Below, piece by piece: positions 38,271-41,867 of a stretch of DNA of 41,867 nt. The translations under genes were made by a program, and so were the position numbers. The notes beneath the pieces were generated by a model. The model was not told the origin of the DNA. It did no database searches and was given only the letters and a program-made list of their open reading frames with translations. Within the stretch, counting starts at the first letter, position 1, and the number at the start of each line of letters is the position of its first letter. Where the stretch lies: assembly GCA_903858595.1 (NCBI GenBank), contig CAIOJL010000182.1:1-41867 (forward strand), in the 5' to 3' direction. The DNA is from an uncultured Spartobacteria bacterium. GTDB lineage: Bacteria; Verrucomicrobiota; Verrucomicrobiia; Chthoniobacterales; UBA6821.

Positions 38271-39085
38271 GGATTGGACTTATTGTCGGAGGAATCATCG
38301 CCCGGACCGGAATAGATGACGGTGTCACCCGGTTGAACGCTCAAACCACCACGGACGCTGTTGACAACAATGTCGGCTATCGAAGTAGAGGGTTCCACGG
38401 TGGTGATACGCACCTTGCCGATTAACTGAGATTTACGTTTGATGAGCATCTCGGCATTGTTTACCACTCCATTGCGGTCCCCTAGATTCAGGACCACAAA
38501 ATTCCATGAGGAATTAACAGCCAGAATACGACCTTCAAGGCCAGCGCGCATCAATTTGCTGCGGCGCTGTGCCTCGCGCTCCTTGAGTGCTTTGAGTTGG
38601 CTCTCCTGATCCCTGAGATTAGCCTGCAGTCTCGTGATTAGGATGTCCTTTTCCTCGAGTTGCTTCTTGAGTTCCTCCGTCGGGTCATTTGCAGGTTTTG
38701 TTGCTGAGTTCAACTTTGCCTCGAGATCCGTAATATGGGCATCCTTGGCAGCCATGTCCGTTTTCAGCTGAGTCAAGGAAGTGTCCTTATCGGCCAGTTG
38801 TTTCTGACTATCGGCGAGGGAATCAGTGAGTTTCGCCTTGGCCGAATTTAGTTCCAGGATCTCAGCGGATTTTTTTTCCCCGTCGCTGGAGAGAAGTGCG
38901 ACTTTTTGATTCGACTCCTTCAAGTCGTTAGACGTCTTGCTTAGATTGTTCTTGGTCGAATCAAGTTCGGTTATCGTCTGTTGCTTGATTCCCCGTTCCT
39001 TGAGAAAGTTGCTACGATTCAGGTAACCAAGTCCCGCAGCAGCAAGTGAGAGAACCGCGGCAAGAATAAGGATGATTTTTTGCAT
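38267..39085 (-). CDS. Coiled-coil membrane-anchored hypothetical protein (longer ORF start at 39136)
   Basis: MQKIILILAAVLSLAAAGLGYLNRSNF signal-anchor, long heptad-like Lys/Glu/Leu/Ser region, C-terminal beta-rich domain (AVNSSWNFVVLNLGDRNGVVNNAEMLIKRKSQLIGKVRITTVEPSTSIADIV). Confidence 0.75.
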   Translation of the reverse strand: MQKIILILAAVLSLAAAGLGYLNRSNFLKERGIKQQTITELDSTKNNLSKTSNDLKESNQKVALLSSDGEKKSAEILELNSAKAKLTDSLADSQKQLADKDTSLTQLKTDMAAKDAHITDLEAKLNSATKPANDPTEELKKQLEEKDILITRLQANLRDQESQLKALKEREAQRRSKLMRAGLEGRILAVNSSWNFVVLNLGDRNGVVNNAEMLIKRKSQLIGKVRITTVEPSTSIADIVVNSVRGGLSVQPGDTVIYSGPGDDSSDNKSNP

Positions 39086-39194
39086 AAAGGGGGACGAAGA
39101 ACTATTTTTTTTAAAGGGTTTGGATCTATTTCTCAAGTAGCAAAAAGATGTTTCCTTGATTGTTTTACCTTCTTTCTCGGAGTAGCTTTGAAAA

Positions 39195-39284
39195 GTCAGG
39201 GGCTATGGATGAAAGACCGGCGAACCCCGCCAGGGCAGGAATGCAGCAACGGCAGCCAGCTCTCTCTTGCCGTAGTTCCCTGAC
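39195..39284 (+). ncRNA. ffs: Small bacterial signal recognition particle RNA (4.5S-type), with T-rich terminator following
   Basis: GCCAGGGCAGGAATGCAGCAACGGCAG matches the domain IV (CAGGxCxGGAAxxxAGCA) pattern with GGAA tetraloop; closing stem GTCAGGGgCTATGG / CCGTAGttCCCTGAC; followed by ACTTTTTTTCTCC. Confidence 0.9.
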
Positions 39285-39357
39285 ACTTTTTTTCTCCGTT
39301 CACCCCGAGTGCTGCATTCGGGCTTTCGGTCTCATCAAAAACAGCTAGAAACAGGGG

Positions 39358-40722
39358 ATGCGCCACGGTCGTTTCGAAGAATCCATGTCCAACCTCCTCA
39401 GGAATTACGGTGAATCTGTCTCTTTTGACTGGAGGCTTTATGCCCACGATATCTTGGGAAGCATTGCCCATGCGCGGGCCCTGGTGAAGGCGGGTTATCT
39501 TACCGGAGACGAGTTTGCATCCATTGAAACGGGATTGAAAGCAATCGGGGAAGAGATCTTTGCGGGCAAGTTCAACTTCTCCGTCGGTCTCGAGGATATC
39601 CACATGAACATCGAGAAGGAACTCACGTCCCGTATCGGCGATGTAGGTGCCAAGCTCCACACGGCACGCAGTCGCAACGATCAGGTGGCCACCGATCTGC
39701 GCCTTTACCTCCGGGATGAGATTGCCGCCCTGCAAAAAGGAGTCCGAAGATTGCAAGGTGCTCTAATAGGGCTCGCCTCCGCGAATGAGACCGTGCTGAT
39801 ACCGGGCTATACCCATCTTCAGCGTGCCCAGCCAATTCCTCTGGCCCATCATCTTCTGGCCTATGTCGAGATGCTAGATCGCGATCTCGGCCGTCTGAGT
39901 GATACGGCCATCCGGATGGATGAGCTGCCGCTCGGCTCTGGGGCCTTAGCTGCCTCAACCCTGCTCCTTGATCGCAAGGCGATCGCCAAGGAACTCGGTT
40001 TTTCTCGCGTTACTCAGAATAGTCTCGACGGGGTGAGTGATCGGGACTTCGCGCTGGAGTTGCTCTCTGCCCTCGCGATTCTGGGAATGCACCTTTCGAG
40101 GCTTTCGGAAGATGTTGTCCTCTGGACCACAACGGAGTTTGGATTCGCCAATCTCAGCGACCGCCATTCCACGGGCTCAAGCCTGATGCCTCAAAAGAAA
40201 AATCCGGACATCGCCGAGCTGACGCGCGGCAAGACAGGTCGCCTTTACGGAAACCTTTTCAGTCTTCTGACCGTCCTCAAAGGGCTTCCGATGGCCTACA
40301 ATCGCGACCTTCAGGAAGACAAGGAAGCGGTCTTCGATTCCGTGGACACGGCCAAGATGGCCCTTGCCGTGACGGCCGAGATGATGACTGCTCTGGTGAT
40401 CAACACGGAAGCCACGACGAAGGCTGCCAACGACCCGGCTCTACTTGCCACGGATCTGGCCGACGAACTGGTGCGGAAGAATATCCCCTTCCGCAAGGCT
40501 CACGATCTTGTCGGAAAACTCGCCGCAGAATCAGCCAAGACCGGCATACCCCTCGACAAGCTTCCGAAAGATTTCATCCTGGAGATCTGCCCGGAACTCA
40601 TCGGGGAGTGGGAGTGGTTGTTTGACCCGATTAGGTCACTAAAGGCCCGGTCCGCAACAGGTGGCCCCTCTCCAGAGAATGTTTCCAGACGGCTGGCCCA
40701 CTGGAAAACCATCCTCACTTAG
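39358..40722 (+). CDS. argH: Argininosuccinate lyase
   Basis: LEDIHMNIEKELTSRIGDVGAKLHTARSRNDQVATDLRLYLRDE; GSSLMPQKKNPDIAELTRGK. Confidence 0.95.
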   Translation: MRHGRFEESMSNLLRNYGESVSFDWRLYAHDILGSIAHARALVKAGYLTGDEFASIETGLKAIGEEIFAGKFNFSVGLEDIHMNIEKELTSRIGDVGAKLHTARSRNDQVATDLRLYLRDEIAALQKGVRRLQGALIGLASANETVLIPGYTHLQRAQPIPLAHHLLAYVEMLDRDLGRLSDTAIRMDELPLGSGALAASTLLLDRKAIAKELGFSRVTQNSLDGVSDRDFALELLSALAILGMHLSRLSEDVVLWTTTEFGFANLSDRHSTGSSLMPQKKNPDIAELTRGKTGRLYGNLFSLLTVLKGLPMAYNRDLQEDKEAVFDSVDTAKMALAVTAEMMTALVINTEATTKAANDPALLATDLADELVRKNIPFRKAHDLVGKLAAESAKTGIPLDKLPKDFILEICPELIGEWEWLFDPIRSLKARSATGGPSPENVSRRLAHWKTILT

Positions 40723-40753
40723 GCCTGACTCGGGTAAACGGGTAAGTGCATTT

Positions 40754-41533
40754 ATGGAACTAAAGAACGTCTTCTCCTTCCGCGAGCAGGATGACGAGGC
40801 GCTTCCGTTCATGGATCATCTCGGCGATTTACGAGTGATGATCATCCGGATTGCCCTGACCCTTGTTGTGGCAATGGTCGGGGCGTTTTTCTTTCGGGGG
40901 ATGCTGGCAACTGTTGTGCAGCGACCCCTGATTGCAGTCGATCCTGTCAGGGCCAACTCCCTTCAGTCTCTTGGCGTGCCCGATTCCATGACCATCTCCT
41001 TGGAGCTCTCCTTCTACGCGGGGCTTATCATCTCCTTCCCGATCCTCCTGATTTTCCTAGCCCAATTCCTCTTTCCCGCTCTCAAGCCTACCGAACGGAA
41101 GATCCTCCTTCCGGTGGCAGCCTTCGGTATGGCCCTCTTTGTGACTGGGATTCTCTTCGCGTATTTCGTTGTCCTTCCCGGCACGCTCGATTTCTTCTTC
41201 AAGGATGCCAAGTCGATGCATTGGACTCCGACTTGGACCGTGCGCGAGTACTATTCCTTCACCACACAGTTCCTCATTGCCTTCGGTGTCGCCTTTGAGA
41301 TGCCGATGGTGGTTCTGGCCCTGGTCAAGTTAGGTCTTCTGAATGCTGAGAAGCTCCGCAAGGCCCGATCGGTCTCGATTATTACGATCTTTACAGTAGC
41401 CGCCTTCATCACACCCTCACCCGATCTCGTGACCTATCTCCTGATGGGGGGACCGATGGTTCTACTTTACGAATTCTGTATTGTGCTCGCCCGCTGGGTC
41501 GAACCCAAGGTGGAGGCAATTTCACAGGGATAA
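40754..41533 (+). CDS. tatC: Sec-independent protein translocase TatC
   Basis: FMDHLGDLRVMIIRIAL; SLELSFYAGLIISFPILLIFLAQFLFPALKPTERK; AFGVAFEMPMVVLALVKLGLL; AAFITPSPDLVTYLLMGGPMVLLYE. Confidence 0.95.
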   Translation: MELKNVFSFREQDDEALPFMDHLGDLRVMIIRIALTLVVAMVGAFFFRGMLATVVQRPLIAVDPVRANSLQSLGVPDSMTISLELSFYAGLIISFPILLIFLAQFLFPALKPTERKILLPVAAFGMALFVTGILFAYFVVLPGTLDFFFKDAKSMHWTPTWTVREYYSFTTQFLIAFGVAFEMPMVVLALVKLGLLNAEKLRKARSVSIITIFTVAAFITPSPDLVTYLLMGGPMVLLYEFCIVLARWVEPKVEAISQG

Positions 41534-41559
41534 AGGGGATAAATGCGATGGAGGAATTT

Positions 41560-41867
41560 TTTTGAAAGCTTAAGCCCCACTTGTGGAGTTGGTGCCAGAG
41601 CGCGGGTTCTTTCAGGGCAATGCCCAACTCCTTAGCAAGACGTTCACAAAGCTCAGCCAAGGTCAGATCAGGTTGTTTGGCGATCCAGTCGCGAATGAGT
41701 CCCTCCACGGGGGCTATGCGGGAAACACGGTTGCCTCCTTGCGCGAGACTTCTGGTTTTGCCGCTCTCTTCAAAAACGCTTCTTCACCAAGTAGACCCAG
41801 GGACGGCTCACCTCAAATCGCTTGGCTATATCAACTGGTCCATCACCACGTTCCAATGCCCGAATCA
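41560..41867 (-). mobile_element. IS630-family transposase N-terminal region, frameshifted and apparently truncated next to tatC
   Basis: Minus-strand: IRALERGDGPVDIAKRFEVSRPWVYLVKKRF* then, in the adjacent frame, FEESGKTRSLAQGGNRVSRIAPVEGLIRDWIAKQPDLTLAELCERLAKELGIALKEPALWHQLHKWGLSF; similarity then stops just past the tatC 3' end. Confidence 0.75.

Overview
This 41.9-kb window is mostly a dense bacterial housekeeping region with some accessory genes. Gene content and the style of the conserved proteins suggest Verrucomicrobiota or a related phylum (inference only). In order it carries: a membrane-anchored protein C-terminus, thioredoxin, agmatine deiminase, transketolase, a DUF318-type permease with a His-rich DUF1980/TIGR03943 partner, rpoN, Mrp ATPase, glucokinase(-), serA(-), a complete atpBEFHAGDC operon, a Cys-rich possible Fe-S protein, an amidohydrolase, a TPR/GT-C-like membrane protein, rph, rpmB, a small conserved protein, rhodanese, SufE, a GT9 glycosyltransferase, tRNA-Asn(GTT), rpoZ-like, smpB, trpE, trpG, an MFP plus two RND permeases, lipB(-), ruvC(-), a small lipoprotein(-), a coiled-coil protein(-), a small SRP RNA, argH, tatC, and a decayed IS630-type transposase at the right edge. 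I found no CRISPR, phage, or obvious novel multi-gene system. The best non-textbook signals are: (i) a near-consensus sigma-54 (-24/-12) promoter directly upstream of rpoN, suggesting autoregulation; (ii) a perfect 26-bp palindrome containing a Rex-like operator (TTGTGAAAAATTTCACAA) between serA and the atp operon; (iii) a frameshift in atpB inside a (TC)n tract immediately before the essential stator Arg; (iv) a ~105-nt long imperfect hairpin between the MFP and RND permease genes; (v) a strong hairpin directly after atpE.
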